Of a stretch of DNA of 64,000 nucleotides, positions 1-11,420 are shown piece by piece; within the stretch, counting starts at the first letter, position 1, and each line of letters begins with the position of its first letter. Source of the stretch: Cordilura impudica (Eukaryota > Arthropoda > Insecta > Diptera > Scathophagidae); NCBI GenBank assembly GCA_963682025.1, contig OY821517.1, positions 111,241,625 to 111,305,624 on the forward strand. Reading direction: 5' to 3'. The notes under the pieces were generated by a model, which was not told the origin of the DNA, ran no database searches, and saw nothing but the letters and a program-made list of their open reading frames with translations. Both the position numbers and the translations under genes were made by a program.

Positions 1-823
1 ATTGGTTTTAGCTTAGATATTTTTTTTTTATTTTTTTTTTATTTATTTAATTCCTTTTATTCAAAAAATATTTATACATAATACATATTATGCCTCTGCG
101 CCATACTGACTTTAGTAGAGGCTAGTTGGCAATAATATTTTAGTTCTTTAAAATACAAATTTTATAAAATAAAAGAAATAAAAATAAATAAAAATTTATG
201 ATAACTTCATTCAGACAGTAAATTTTAAAGGTATATTTACAAAAGTGTTTCCAAATTTTCAAAAAAATATTTTTTTATACACGATTTGAAAGTAGAAATT
301 CTATTTATTTCTTTAGCGGTATTCACTCTTGGCGTTAAATTTACAACCCTGTTATATTTACAACGATTTTATATTACAAAGCGTGAACGTCTTTTCTGTG
401 TATATTGTATTGTGTATTGTAAATTAATGAATCAGCTGATTTTTGTTTTGTTTTCCATCAATTTGAAAACTAAAAAATATCAAAAAGCATTTGAAGATTA
501 GGAAAATGCCGAAAATGCTAAATTTACCTATCGGTCCATCTTTATTATTAATTTATTTATTATTTTGATCCATTTTTTTTATTATTTATTTTGATAGTGA
601 CCACAAAATGAACAATAAAATTAAACAATAGTTTTGGCAGCTCAACGGTCAGCTGTTTTAGTCTTGTAAATATTTAGTCCTGTTAATGTACTATACCTTT
701 TACCCTTGTACTTTAACCACAGCGTAGTAAATTTTCATTTCATACATTTTGTTGTTGCGGTGTTGTAAATAATAGTACTTTTACTATATCTACAACATTT
801 ACAAGGGTTACAAGGGTACTTTA
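1..823. other. AT-rich intergenic DNA, no gene recognised
   Basis: Low-complexity A/T-rich sequence with poly-T near the start. The longest open frame here (286-501, plus) has no recognisable motif and looks like chance. Nothing supported. Confidence 0.5.
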
Positions 824-2650
824 CTACCAAGAGTGAAAACCCTTTCTAATATATTGCGGTAAACAATTGTATTCATTAGGTCTAGCGAATTCAATCCTTT
901 GTTTTGTTAATTCCAATCTATACCTTACAGGTTTGAAATAATGTCTATGACGTGTATTTATATTTGAACAATCAAAATGCCAACTAAACTGTATGATATT
1001 GTTTCCAACACCATTTACCGATTTAAACACAAATAAAAGTTAATCTTTCTTATAAATCCCTTTTAAAGGAAGAACCGTGTTTGCTATTTTTTAAACAATT
1101 CCACAGTGGAATATTGCAGTGGTAAATTATAAACTAATTTCAAAGATTTATTTTGAGATGATTGCAGTGTTTTGAAATTTCTGAATTTTCGAAGTATGCC
1201 TATACCTGAAGATATTTTGGATCTAATAACATTTATATGTGTATCCCACGAGAGATTGCTTGATAAGTGAATTCCAATATATTTCACTGATTCAGACTCC
1301 TTAACCAATTCTCCATCGATATGAACTGACATATCTGCATCATTCTTTAATATGTACGGTCGAAACCTAATGAATTTTGTTTTGTTGAGGCGAAAATATT
1401 CTACAAGCATCGCGGCATCATACTCTATATCAGTATGTAACACCAAACGATGTTTATAATTATACAATTGGAATATATCATCAGCATACATGGTTAATTT
1501 TCCTTTGAAGGTCATATTTTTTATATTGTCAATGTAGATCTAAAAAGCAGTGGTCCAAGGATACTACCTTTCGGGACGCCACACTCAACAGGTAGGAAGT
1601 TACTCACTGCATTTCCAATTTGCACAAAATGCTTTCTATTAAATAACAAACTTCAAAATAAAATAGTGGATGAGTCCACGACACCAGTTGCTTTTAATTT
1701 TTCAGTCAAAATGGTATGGTCTATTAAATCGAAACTTTACTCATGTCATAAAAAACGCCAGCAACACCGTTATATCCATTATCAAGGCCATTGCATATAT
1801 CGTTGACAACATTTACAACCGCTGCCCCCGTTCCAGATCCTTTGCGGAAACCAAATTGTTTTTCATAAAGTAACGAGTTCATATTTATATAATCTGATAA
1901 TTGATTGAACAAAAGTTTCTCAAATACTTTGTTTTAAAATGTCTGGATTGGTTAACGTTTCTACAATACAGTTAAATATTCTACACATAGCTATAGATAT
2001 TAAAGATCTTCGCCTTAAAAGCATTGTAGTAGTAATATTATCATGTCCAGATCCTTTATTTCTTGGAAGTTTATCCAAAACCGACTCCACAGTAGAAATG
2101 GCAGCTTTCCGTATACCAAAATTCGTCCTACAACTATTTAATGTGCGGAAATAACTTATGTTATCATCCGGATATGTAACTATTTTTGTACGTAAATCAT
2201 TTAGTGTTTCATAAAAATATTTACTGTGTGCTTCTGCCTTTTCACTTTCAGATAATATTTCCAATCCACGCTTATTTATTAGATCATCAGATTCAGTTGC
2301 GTTTCTTCCTAACTCTTTGTTTAAAAATCTCCATATATTTTTCTTATCACCATTACTTGTGCTAATACTTCGTTTGTAATAAGAGTTCATCAACATTCTT
2401 TTGTTTTTTTTTTTAAATTTTACTAATTCGTTTAATATGTACCATTAGCAACATATTGTTATTATTTTTCTTTTTAGATTTTAAGCCACTCTTTAGTTAT
2501 CCATGGTGTTAGTTCACGACGATAATCTTTTTGCATTGCTTTAACTTCAGAACTTGCTGTTACCGCTTCATTTAAAATACGGATCAATTGCACACATTGA
2601 TTTGATGGATCAATAGTATTTTTGATATCACAAATTCATTATACAAACTC
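824..2650 (-). pseudogene. Decayed non-LTR retrotransposon (LINE) ORF2, 5'-truncated
   Basis: Reverse-transcriptase ORF2 relic of a non-LTR retrotransposon on the minus strand. From high to low coordinates one sees a linker ending LTPWITKEWLK (about 2560-2480), the RT N-terminal part with NKGSGHDNI (2396-1920), RT motif QFGFRKGSGTGAAVV (1912-1724), the GVPKGSILGPLLF turn (about 1590-1550), the catalytic YADD (1515-1084 frame) followed by VKYIGIHLS, and a C-terminal domain frame at 1030-824. The pieces lie in different frames separated by stops and small deletions, so no functional protein can be made. A full-length ORF2 also has an upstream endonuclease, which is missing here, so the copy is 5'-truncated at about 2650, the usual result of incomplete target-primed reverse transcription. 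The RT style suits the jockey/CR1 group. Exact clade is not determined. Confidence 0.85.
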
Positions 2651-3756
2651 GTTATACCCTGAACACAAAGTCGTATAGGGTATATATGTATAGTAGCACA
2701 TAAATTAAAAAAAAATAATTGAAAAATTTTTAGCTTTTAATAAGTTAAAATTAAATTCGAAATTTCTAACAAGCAATTATTTTAATAGCTGCTTATCTTG
2801 TAGCTGACATTTATATAAAAATCATTAACTTCATTATATAAAATCATTAACATGTATATAAAAATCATTAACATCATAAAATGAATGTATCGTTTTGATA
2901 AATTGTTTCAAATCTCTTTTTAAAACAAATCTTATACATTTGAAATTAACACGAAGAAAATAATTGAACAAACGTTATATAAACACGTTTCAAAGATTTT
3001 TAACTTTTTCCATTTATTTTGAAAATAGCAACTCTAGATCTTGGATTTATCCTTTCAATAAGCTACAAAATATTTATATGCTCGTACGTTTGTCATCTTT
3101 AAGGTCAAACTGCCAGCAAATTGTAAGTTAAGCGAATTAAATGCAATTGACAGTTGCAATTTTACCAAACCTGTCAAACTTAATCCTAAAATGCCGTAAA
3201 ATGTTGTATATGTACACATACACATACACACTCACACACACACATACGGAGAAGTACAATACAACAACGAAACAAAACCAAATAAATAACCTCGACAAGA
3301 AATACATACAGGAGCCGATAAAAAATTCCACCAAATTGAAATCAACTATGTAGAAGCAACATGAGTAGAAACAAAAAAGTAACATCTCGAACACAGATAT
3401 TAGGGTGGCACTTATATTTAAATAGCTGTTTGGAAATATTTCAAAATCTATCGACTAATATGACTTTGGTTTTCGTTGTAAACGGATGCGTACATATTCA
3501 CCTATATCTATGTCCATGAGAGGAATTTTGTTAAGGCTTAGTCGCAAATGAACTAAGAATCCACCTTTTGGATTTTCGATAATCAATAATTGAAATGGGA
3601 CTTATATCAGTCAAAAAAAATCACAAGTTGTTCCGAACATAATTTATTCTAGAACTGCTTTTTGTTGACAGGTATATATCAAAAATTTTACTTAGATCTG
3701 AAGTCCTAAGTTTAACTACTTGATACTTTTCATTGAACTGCAGGAGGCAGTAGGAG
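2651..3756. other. AT-rich spacer with a CA-rich microsatellite
   Basis: No gene recognised. A (CA)n-like simple repeat lies at about 3212-3246. It generates complementary short open frames on both strands (3137-3394) that are simple-sequence artefacts. Confidence 0.5.
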
Positions 3757-5444
3757 TATACAGTTGCTCAAAAGACTGTCTAAGTGTTTTCTAATGCCAA
3801 CGAATTGTCCCAATTATTCTCAGATTTGCACTGTTTTTGTACTGCGCTCTTTCTTGTCTACAACTATAAATCAATAACGTTGTTGTAATATTTACCGATA
3901 TCGAAAATTAGCAAAATCTGGGTAATAAGTCATTGGGTCAGTTTTTTGTGTTTAATTACTTGTTGAAGCTTCACGTCTTTTGTTAAAAAAAAATCGTATA
4001 AAATTTTCACAAGATTATTTTTCTTGGTCGAATAACATATTTCCAAAAGTACGATTAATTTAAATTTGTTGTTATATTTTTTTATTCACTTTTTAACGTT
4101 TTTTTATTTTCGATATGGTACTCCAAGGTAAAAGTTGCCAAGAGATTTCATTATTCTCAATATTTCCAAAACCATTGTGGGGAGAGTGCGAAAGTCCTTG
4201 CCTGAGAATACTGAAAAGCGCATTTTAAAGGTCTAGTTAGCCACAGGTTGTCAAAATCTTACCGTATCATAGCGTAACGTTGACATTTATTATAGGTATA
4301 ATAACGTCAAATATGAACCAGCATGTTGCTGTGTAGAATTAACCAAAATTTATCAGCTGTTCACAAATGCTAAATACAAAAATATAGAAAAAAATCTAAA
4401 AATCAATAGAAGCTTACGATACAATACGTTTAGCCTAAGTAGGGCAAGCACTTGCATGTATTTTTCATAAGACACGTTGAATCCGCTGACTTGTGCCGTT
4501 ACCATTACGCGTGGCTAACTAGGCCTAAATAGACCATCGGCAGCAGAAAGCTGAAATCGCAGCTCAAATTGAAAAAAAGGTTGCCGAAAGTGAAAATATT
4601 CATGCTTTTGTTAAAACAATAAGAAATACGCTGCGGTCTGCTGGCTAAAAGGGACGTACCAAAGTGAAAAATCTATTACTTTTCAAAAGGCACCACACAA
4701 TCCGTTTGACCTTTACGTAATAATATGCCTTGTGGATGGCAAAGGACCAGGCAAAGATGATATGGTCAGATGAGATGAAACTCAAACGTGTTGGGTCGGA
4801 TGGCAGGTAGTGGAGTTGGCGAAAGCCAGGAAGAACTTTGTAAACGAAAGATGTCAGAACAACTTTAAAGTTTGGCAGTGGCTCCGTGATGGTGTACACA
4901 GAATTGTTGATACAATGACTGTACAATCCTACGTGGACAAATTAAGCACAAATATATTAACATGATAGTGACCCCAAACAGACTGGCAAACTTACGCAAA
5001 ATGGCTTAATGATAATAACTACAATTGGCCATCCCATTCACTGGATCTTAATACCTTCGAACACCTCTGGGGAGTTCCAAAAGAGGTTTTATTAGTACTA
5101 CTGGAAATTTGTATGAATTGTGGACTTATGTGCGAGCAGCGTGGAATGGTATTGATCCAAGCTACTGCAAAAAATTAGTGTAGAGTATGCCGATCCATAT
5201 GGAGCCTGTTATTACTGCCAAAGGAGGCTATACAAAATACTAGACTCTAAAAAATTATAAAATTTAATAGCTAAAGTAAACCCAATTAACTGTCCCAACC
5301 AAATTTATGGTATTGTAGTTGTAGATAATAGTGCAGTAAACAAACAATGCATATGTGACAATAATTTGGATAAGAACTTTGTTGTTTTACTCATATTTGT
5401 TTGCAATAGAAAAACACTGGGACAGTTCTTCGAGTGACTGTATA
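3757..5444 (+). mobile_element. Tc1-type DNA transposon, complete ends, degenerate
   Basis: Element bounded by CAG at 3761 and CTG at 5440, flanked by TA (TATA on both sides), the target site of Tc1/mariner elements. The outer ends match as inverted repeats: left CAGTTGCTCAAAAGACTGTC, right end reverse-complemented CAGTCACTCGAAGAACTGTC. Similarity continues inward for about 200 bp, and a second GGGACAGT/GGGTCAGT-like motif lies near the inner edge on each side, so the ends look like the IR/DR type with repeated transposase sites. Length is about 1.68 kb, typical for a full Tc1 element. The transposase inside is broken. Confidence 0.85.
4060..5240 (+). pseudogene. Tc1-family transposase relic
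   Basis: DDE transposase of the Tc1 family that would cut and paste the surrounding element. Readable pieces across shifted frames include GKSCQEISLFSI (N-terminal helix-turn-helix region, about 4120), AAQIEKKVAESENIHAFVKT (about 4565-4620), MIWSDEMKLKRVGSDG (first catalytic D region, about 4758), a DSDPKQTGKL block (second D, about 4970), WPSHSLDLNTFEHLWG (catalytic E region, about 5025-5075) and SMPIRMEAVITAKGGYTKY (C-terminus, about 5185-5240). Stops such as the one in RSAG*KGRT and several frameshifts make it inactive. The DD34E-like motif spacing and the wording of the last two blocks are characteristic of Tc1 proteins. Confidence 0.85.
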
Positions 5445-5764
5445 TCCATTATGCCACTTTCCTGAATTTACTGAAAAAATCCCATTACCAAGGCATACGT
5501 CAAGACTTTGGGGAAAATGATGAATTTTTTATCCAATCTCTATCAATCGGTCAAGAAATGCAATCGGTCAAAATATGAAATTAACACTGGTCTACAAATT
5601 AAAAAAAAAAATTGACTCCAGCAACGGTGCGCTGCATTCCAATCTGGCATAAAAATTTGGCTATCACGTGTTGTTCATTTTTTATCTCATGCTGACAATA
5701 CTATAAAGCAGTCAGTATTGACACTACAATTTCACAATTATTAATTTGACAGTAGCGTTTAAGC

Positions 5765-7330
5765 ATGTCAGGGAGGTCATGTGTCACTGATTCAAGCTAC
5801 TTTTGCTCTGCGTGTGGTGAATATTTGGTTGAAAAAGAAGGATATTTAAATTATTTGGTTTTGCTGTCAAAATTCTGGACAGACCGTGAACACCGACAAA
5901 ATTTTGCAATAGTTGCAGAACTGTTTTATACAAGTGGTCATATGGCAAGAAGATCTGTATCGATTTTGCAATTCCAGTACTATGGAGAGAGTCAAGTAAC
6001 CACCAAACTGATTGTTATTTCAGTTTAACAAAGGTTGCTGGATTCAATATAAAAAATCGAAAAAAATTCTACTTACGCGAATGTCTCATCGGTTTCCAAA
6101 CCATTTCAACGTCCACCAAATGATCCATTACCAGTCATTCACTGTGCTACGAGCAGTGAGTCCGATGATGAACGCCATTTAGTGACTCAAGCTGAGCTGA
6201 ATGATCTAATACGGGATTTACATTAAGGAAGCTAGACGCAGAATTACTAGCTTCACGAATGCAGCAGTAGAAACATCTTGCAGTTGGGACATAAGTAACA
6301 ATCTATAGAGATAGCAGCTTGGAATTGGCTGCATATTTTGAAAAGAAACACTCTATTCTTTACTGTACTGATGTTGATGGTTTGTTTCAAAAAATGACCC
6401 ACCCTTATGACAAACTGAATGGAGATTATTTATTTATTCTTTTGCATAATGAGAATGAAAAACCATCTATATCAATTGCTCATGCCATTAATACGCAGGA
6501 AAATTACGAATCAATGACTGATATTTTGACATTACACAAACACACCGATTATAAATGAAAGATATGTGGTGACCTTAAGGTGTGGGACTTAAATTTCTTT
6601 GTATATATATTATAGACCATCGTAAATAACTGTAAATTAATCAGCTTCAGGTCATTGGTATGTTGACTTGTATGTCAGGAAATTTCACAAATAATTATTA
6701 TTTCCTTTGCAAAAAATAACTGAGTATTCACCAGGAAAACAAAACATTTAAAATAAGCCATTTATTTATCCAAATGACGTTCTTCTTCCGCTGCTGCACA
6801 TAAAATTGGGCCTTTTTAAGAACTTTGTCGAGGATCTGGACAAAGACGGTGCAGCACTTAAATATTTTTTTAGCGGTTTTTCCTAAAATTGCATGTGCAA
6901 AAATCAATGAAGGCATATCTGTTGGCCCTCAAATCAGGAAGCTATTGAATGATGACGATTTTTCAGAATGTGTATTGGAAAAAGAATATGCAGCCTGGAA
7001 ATCTTTCAAGAGTATCGTGGACAGTTTTATTGGAAACAGTAAGAGTGAAAACTACAGACAAATTATTGCTGAATTTTTAAAAGTTATCACGAATTAGGTG
7101 CACGAATATCACTCAAAATGCATTTTCCTCGTTCGCATTTGGATTTTTTCCACAAAACCTAGGTGCGGTGAGCGACAAACAAGGGCAGCATGCTCACCAA
7201 AATTTAATGAAAACTGAAAGAAATTAACAAGGAGTTTGAGACAAAAGCATGCTGGGAGGCTACTGCTGGACTCTTATACGCGAAACCGAACGAACAAAAT
7301 ACAAACGACGTCCACACGACGCCACTCATT
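5765..7330 (+). pseudogene. Uncharacterised arthropod repeated gene family, decayed copy 1
   Basis: I recognise a multicopy protein family, common in insect and hydrozoan gene sets as uncharacterised loci, of unknown function. Blocks in order: MSGRSCVTDSSYFCSACGEY (N-terminal Cys pair, 5765), LWRESSNHQTDCYFSLTKVA (about 5975-6030), PVIHCATSSESDDE and LTQAELNDLIRDL (about 6130-6230), YFEKKHSILYCTDVDGLFQK and HNENEKPSISIAHAINTQE (6319-6558), CGDLKV just after, then after a deletion LLHIKLGLFKNFVEDLD (about 6790-6840), GISVGPQIRKLLNDDDF and WKSFKSIVDSFIGN (6905-7050), and SHLDFFPQNLGAVSD (about 7130-7175). Paired Cys suggest a metal-binding N-terminus. Many frameshifts and stops show it is dead. 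Similarity is recalled from family memory, not searched. Confidence 0.65.
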
Positions 7331-8129
7331 CTTTTTTTTATTTTATTTTATTTTTTTATTTTATTTACAAATTCCAAAACTAAGCCCTTACGGCCAAATA
7401 TGGTTTTAATACTACTTACTTTTGAAAATTCATTGATTTTTAAACAAACTAAACATTTTTTTGTATCTCCAAAACCGGACATGATAGAGAAAAACCAATT
7501 ACAAATTCGAATTGAGCCCATCAAATTACCCCAATAAAGATATTTGGTTGCTCCAGTCCAAAACCCTGTTGGCTAGTGTAATTACATAGACGCATGAATT
7601 GTAACACTGTGTAACAAAATAAAAAATTTTTTAATAACATCGGCCTATATCTTCTTGATGTGTTATGATTCTCTAACAACAACAATAGATGAATTTTAAG
7701 ATTCTATGGATAAGCTTTTTTTGGAATTTCTTTCTAATATTTGAGATTTTTGAATACATAAAAAAAAAAACACAATTTTACGTTAAATTACCTCTAAGAC
7801 ATGCTAATATAATTTTTTTTTGTATATTCAACAGTTTCGCAGTTATTCATAATGAATTGAAATATTTTTATGTTTAAAATATTTTAAGAAAAATCGAAAA
7901 TGGCAAACTATGAAATTTTTAATTTCTTAATCGTAGATCTGCATATACTGCAAATAAAACGAGTCAGATATCATAAAAATCCATGAACATATGCTGATTT
8001 TATTCTTAATAAAGTGAAGGTACCTGGTTTTAAAAAAAATGATAATTTTTATATAGCTTGCGTTGCAATGCGCAATAAATGAAATTATGTTTATTGAATA
8101 TATGTATGTAATAAAGACACAGAAGCGAC
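7331..8129. other. AT-rich spacer, no gene recognised
   Basis: Begins with a T/A-rich tract (7327-7370). A short plus-strand frame at 7689-7877 is hydrophobic by composition only. Nothing supported. Confidence 0.45.
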
Positions 8130-8610
8130 ATTTTTAAGCATGTTTAGCACTTCAGACGCATCGAATCTGAAGCTCTACATGCAGCAAGAATTAAATACTC
8201 TCACAAAAGATCTCGATCTTGCGAGAGAAAACACGGAGCTCCTTGAATCTCGCTTAAAATATAGAAATTCATTGCAAAAAAAAGTTTATATCAACAGTCT
8301 ACCGTCACCGGCAAACTAAATATGCATATGTTTTTTACAATCAAAGACAGTTAACAAAGACAATACGAAATATGTGGATTTCTTGAACAGCTTGACTAAA
8401 TATATGATTCAATGGAATAGAGATTATTTATCGATATTTTTAAAGAAAGTTACTAAACAACGGTAATAAGAAGCCATCAATACCCATCGCGCACACCGTA
8501 AATATTAAGGTTTCACATGGTCAATATACTAAAAATGTAAACTATGTAAAAGAGCATTGGAAAGTGTGTTGTAACTTAAACGGTGTTACTATAAAAACAA
8601 AAACTTTCTT
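8130..8610 (+). pseudogene. Uncharacterised arthropod repeated gene family, decayed copy 2
   Basis: Second, shorter relic of the same family as at 5765-7330. A 60-codon open frame starts at ATG 8141 and contains LKLYMQQELNTLTKDLDLAR followed by ENTELLESRLK, matching the LTQxxLNDLxRDL...AELLxSRL block of the family. About 250 bp further on, GNKKPSIPIAHTVNIK and HWKVCCNLNGV (about 8465-8600) match the HNGNxxPSIPIAHxV and CGDLKV blocks. The N-terminal Cys part and the whole C-terminal half are missing. The right end abuts the tandem repeat at 8611 exactly. Confidence 0.6.
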
Positions 8611-8757
8611 AGATTTATAGTCATTTTTCAGACATATTGCAATTACTACTGTAATTAATATGCAATTTTTTTTTTTTTTTTTTAATTTTGTTTAAATGGT
8701 GCGTGGTAGAGAAGAAGAAAGCATATATTTCAAAAATTCATAACTGCACTGTATTCT

Positions 8758-8800
8758 TAATCGGACCGGTTTCTGGCATTTCAGCCTTCATCAGCGATTT
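8758..8800 (-). ncRNA. Hammerhead-ribozyme-like motif, array unit 1
   Basis: On the minus strand the order is stem I strand AATCG, core CTGATGA, stem II GGC/GCC with loop TGAAAT, GAAA, palindromic ACCGGT, C17, then CGATT, which pairs with AATCG over 5 bp. This is the order of a type I hammerhead with a minimal stem III, as known from Penelope-like elements and retrozymes. Predicted cleavage falls between GGTC and CGATT. Positions 10.1 and 11.1 are A and A instead of the usual G-C pair, so activity is uncertain. Confidence 0.5.
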
Positions 8801-9377
8801 ATTGAACATTGTGATAATTGTTATGTTTTAATTGAATAGGTTGTTTCTATATGAAAATTTTTTTTTTTTTTTTTTCTACTTAGGGCGGCCGTGAGGTTTT
8901 GAACCGTGAACTTCACATACACTCGTACTTGCACTTTTTGGTCAGCGCTTTAACACACTCACCTAAAGTCAGGCCTACGAGCAGTGTGGTTAGTTTTCAG
9001 TTTTCGTACCATACAGCTTTACTTTGTATTAATTTCAGAAGATACAACTCTGTCCAAACAAACAATCGTTATTTTTGAATTTTGAATATTTTTTTGCATT
9101 TATACTTCTAATTTCCACTATTCTCAGTTTTCGTAAGAGTTGTCATATGTGATGTACGGTTTTTGTACATACCTACATATGCACTTTACATATATTTGAG
9201 ATGACGCTGTGAAGCGAAGAAAATTTTTTTGTTTTGTTAGATTTATAGTCATTTTTCAGACATATTGCAATTACTACTGTAATTAATATGCAATTTTTTT
9301 TTAATTTTGTTTAAATGGTGCGTGGTAGAGAAGAAGAAAGCATATATTTCAAAAATTCATAACTGCACTGTATTCTT

Positions 9378-9419
9378 AATCGGACCGGTTTCTGGCATTT
9401 CAGCCTTCATCAGCGATTT
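9378..9419 (-). ncRNA. Hammerhead-like motif, array unit 2
   Basis: Identical core, stems and predicted cleavage site to unit 1. Confidence 0.5.
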
Positions 9420-9998
9420 ATTGAACATTGTGATAATTGTTATGTTTTAATTGAATAGGTTGTTTCTATATGAAAATTTTTTTTTTTTTCTACTTAGGGC
9501 GGCCGTGAGGTTTTGAACCGTGAACTTCACATACACTCGTACTTGCACTTTTTGGTCAGCGCTTTAACACACTCACCTAAAGTCAGGCCTACGAGCAGTG
9601 TGGTTAGTTTTCAGTTTTCGTACCATACAGCTTTACTTTGTATTAATTTCAGAAGATACAACTCTGTCCAAACAAACAATCGTTATTTTTGAATTTTGAA
9701 TATTTTTTTGCATTTATACTTCTAATTTCCACTATTCTCAGTTTTCGTAAGAGTTGTCATATGTGATGTACGGTTTTTGTACATACCTACATATGCACTT
9801 TACATATATTTGAGATGACGCTGTGAAGCGAAGAAAATTTTTTTGTTTTGTTAGATTTATAGTCATTTTTCAGACATATTGCAATTACTACTGTAATTAA
9901 TATGCAATTTTTTTTTTTTTTTTAATTTTGTTTAAATGGTGCGTGGTAGAGAAGAAGAAAGCATATATTTCAAAAATTCATAACTGCACTGTATTCTT

Positions 9999-10040
9999 AA
10001 TCGGACCGGTTTCTGGCATTTCAGCCTTCATCAGCGATTT
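9999..10040 (-). ncRNA. Hammerhead-like motif, array unit 3
   Basis: Identical core and stems to unit 1. The distance to the unit 2 motif is about 621 bp, so cleavage at successive motifs would release monomers of about 615-630 nt. Confidence 0.5.
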
Positions 10041-10612
10041 ATTGAACATTGTGATAATTGTTATGTTTTAATTGAATAGGTTGTTTCTATATGAAAATTT
10101 TTTTTTCTACTTAGGGCGGCCGTGAGGTTTTGAACCGTGAACTTCACATACACTCGTACTTGCACTTTTTGGTCAGCGCTTTAACACACTCACCTAAAGT
10201 CAGGCCTACGAGCAGTGTGGTTAGTTTTCAGTTTTCGTACCATACAGCTTTACTTTGTATTAATTTCAGAAGATACAACTCTGTCCAAACAAACAATCGT
10301 TATTTTTGAATTTTGAATATTTTTTTGCATTTATACTTCTAATTTCCACTATTCTCAGTTTTCGTAAGAGTTGTCATATGTGATGTACGGTTTTTGTACA
10401 TACCTACATATGCACTTTACATATATTTGAGATGACGCTGTGAAGCGAAGAAAATTTTTTTGTTTTGTTAGATTTATAGTCATTTTTCAGACATATTGCA
10501 ATTACTACTGTAATTAATATGCAATTTTTTTTTTTTTAATTTTGTTTAAATGGTGCGTGGTAGAGAAGAAGAAAGCATATATTTCAAAAATTCATAACTG
10601 CACTGTATTCTT

Positions 10613-10654
10613 AATCGGACCGGTTTCTGGCATTTCAGCCTTCATCAGCGATTT
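10613..10654 (-). ncRNA. Hammerhead-like motif, array unit 4 (partial unit)
   Basis: Same motif, intact although the unit is truncated at 10769. Confidence 0.5.
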
Positions 10655-10769
10655 ATTGAACATTGTGATAATTGTTATGTTTTAATTGAATAGGTTGTTT
10701 CTATATGAAAATTTTTTTTTCTACTTAGGGCGGCCGTGAGGTTTTGAACCGTGAACTTCACATACACTC

Positions 10770-11006
10770 GTTTTATCTGTCTTTTGGATAGCCGAGCTTA
10801 AAACATGTATTACGCAAAGAGAGAATGGCCTTCAAGAACCAACAATAGTTTAAGTCACTACTATTCCGAAGCCTTACATTTGAGAAGTTATTATCATCCG
10901 ATAATAAAGCTGATTGCCTCGAAGTTTTTAGGAAATAAGCCAAGCCCAAATTATGAAGCATTCATTCGTGGTTCACTTAACAACTATCCAAAAATAGTTA
11001 ACCATA
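10770..11006. other. Coding-like stretch of unknown origin
   Basis: Open on both strands: plus frame 10805-11062 and minus frame 10773-10961. The plus frame has FLGNKPSPNYEAFIRGSLNN, faintly like the FLGN...NY block of the uncharacterised family seen at 5.8-8.6 kb. The minus frame, rich in Asn/Leu, could equally be a piece of another element. It lies between the truncated tandem unit and the TA target of the DD41D copy at 11009. I cannot decide. Confidence 0.25.
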
Positions 11007-11420
11007 TAAAGGGTCCGCAAATAACTTTTTTTTTTGAAAATGCTATAAAAAAAAACTACTGAAAATTATTTCAAATTTCCTTTTTTATTTGAAAGTACAA
11101 TCCTTCCGGTTAATAACGGAAACTAATTTCATTCAAATGGCTGCCTCGCCTGGCCATGCAGTAGCCTATATGATCGGTCCAATTTTTAAGCATATTATCG
11201 ATTGTGTGCAGCTGTATTTCACCAACGGCTTCACGAATATTGTCCTTTAAAGCGTCAATTGTCTCCGGCTTGTTGGCGTAACACTTATATTTGAGGGCAC
11301 CCCACAAATAATAGTCCAACGGTGTCAAATCGCAGCTCCGAGGTGGCCAAACGACATCAGCTCTGCGGCTGATAATGCGATCTTCAAAAACAGGGCGCAA
11401 AACATTGAGTGTAGCTTTCT
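11007..11420 (-). mobile_element. DD41D (rosa-like) Tc1/mariner element, copy 1, truncated
   Basis: Left terminal repeat AAGGGTCCGCAAATAAC starts at 11009 after TA. The minus frame 11400-11110 encodes the C-terminal third of the transposase: the WPPRSCDLTPLDYYLWGALK block with the third catalytic D, then ETIDALKDNIREAVGEIQLH and a Tyr end. The frame is open, but the element stops at about 11418, losing the first two catalytic residues, the DNA-binding domain and the other terminal repeat. Confidence 0.8.

Larger units (their letters stand above)
8611..10769 (-). repeat. Tandem array, 3.5 copies of a ~615-bp unit with hammerhead-like motif
   Basis: Units begin at 8611, 9239, 9853 and 10470 (spacings 628, 614 and 617). 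The fourth is cut at 10769. Copies are almost identical, differing mainly in poly-T tract lengths (about 8670, 8863 and equivalents), so the array is young. Reading the minus strand, each full unit carries a tRNA-like block with a B-box-like GGTTCAAAACC, then GGCCGCCCTAAGTAG, a poly-A tract, and a CTGATGA...GAAA hammerhead-like motif followed by a second poly-A. No long open frame exists in either strand. Diverged single pieces of the unit occur at 28.2, 29.1-29.5 and 33.6 kb. A tRNA-headed SINE tandem or a retrozyme-like repeat are the main options. Confidence 0.85.

Noticed and set aside
3137..3394. Overlapping plus and minus frames as small proteins
   Set aside because: Generated by a CA-rich microsatellite.
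8611..10769. CRISPR-like array
   Set aside because: Units are about 615 bp of uniform identity with no short repeat/spacer alternation, in a eukaryotic context.
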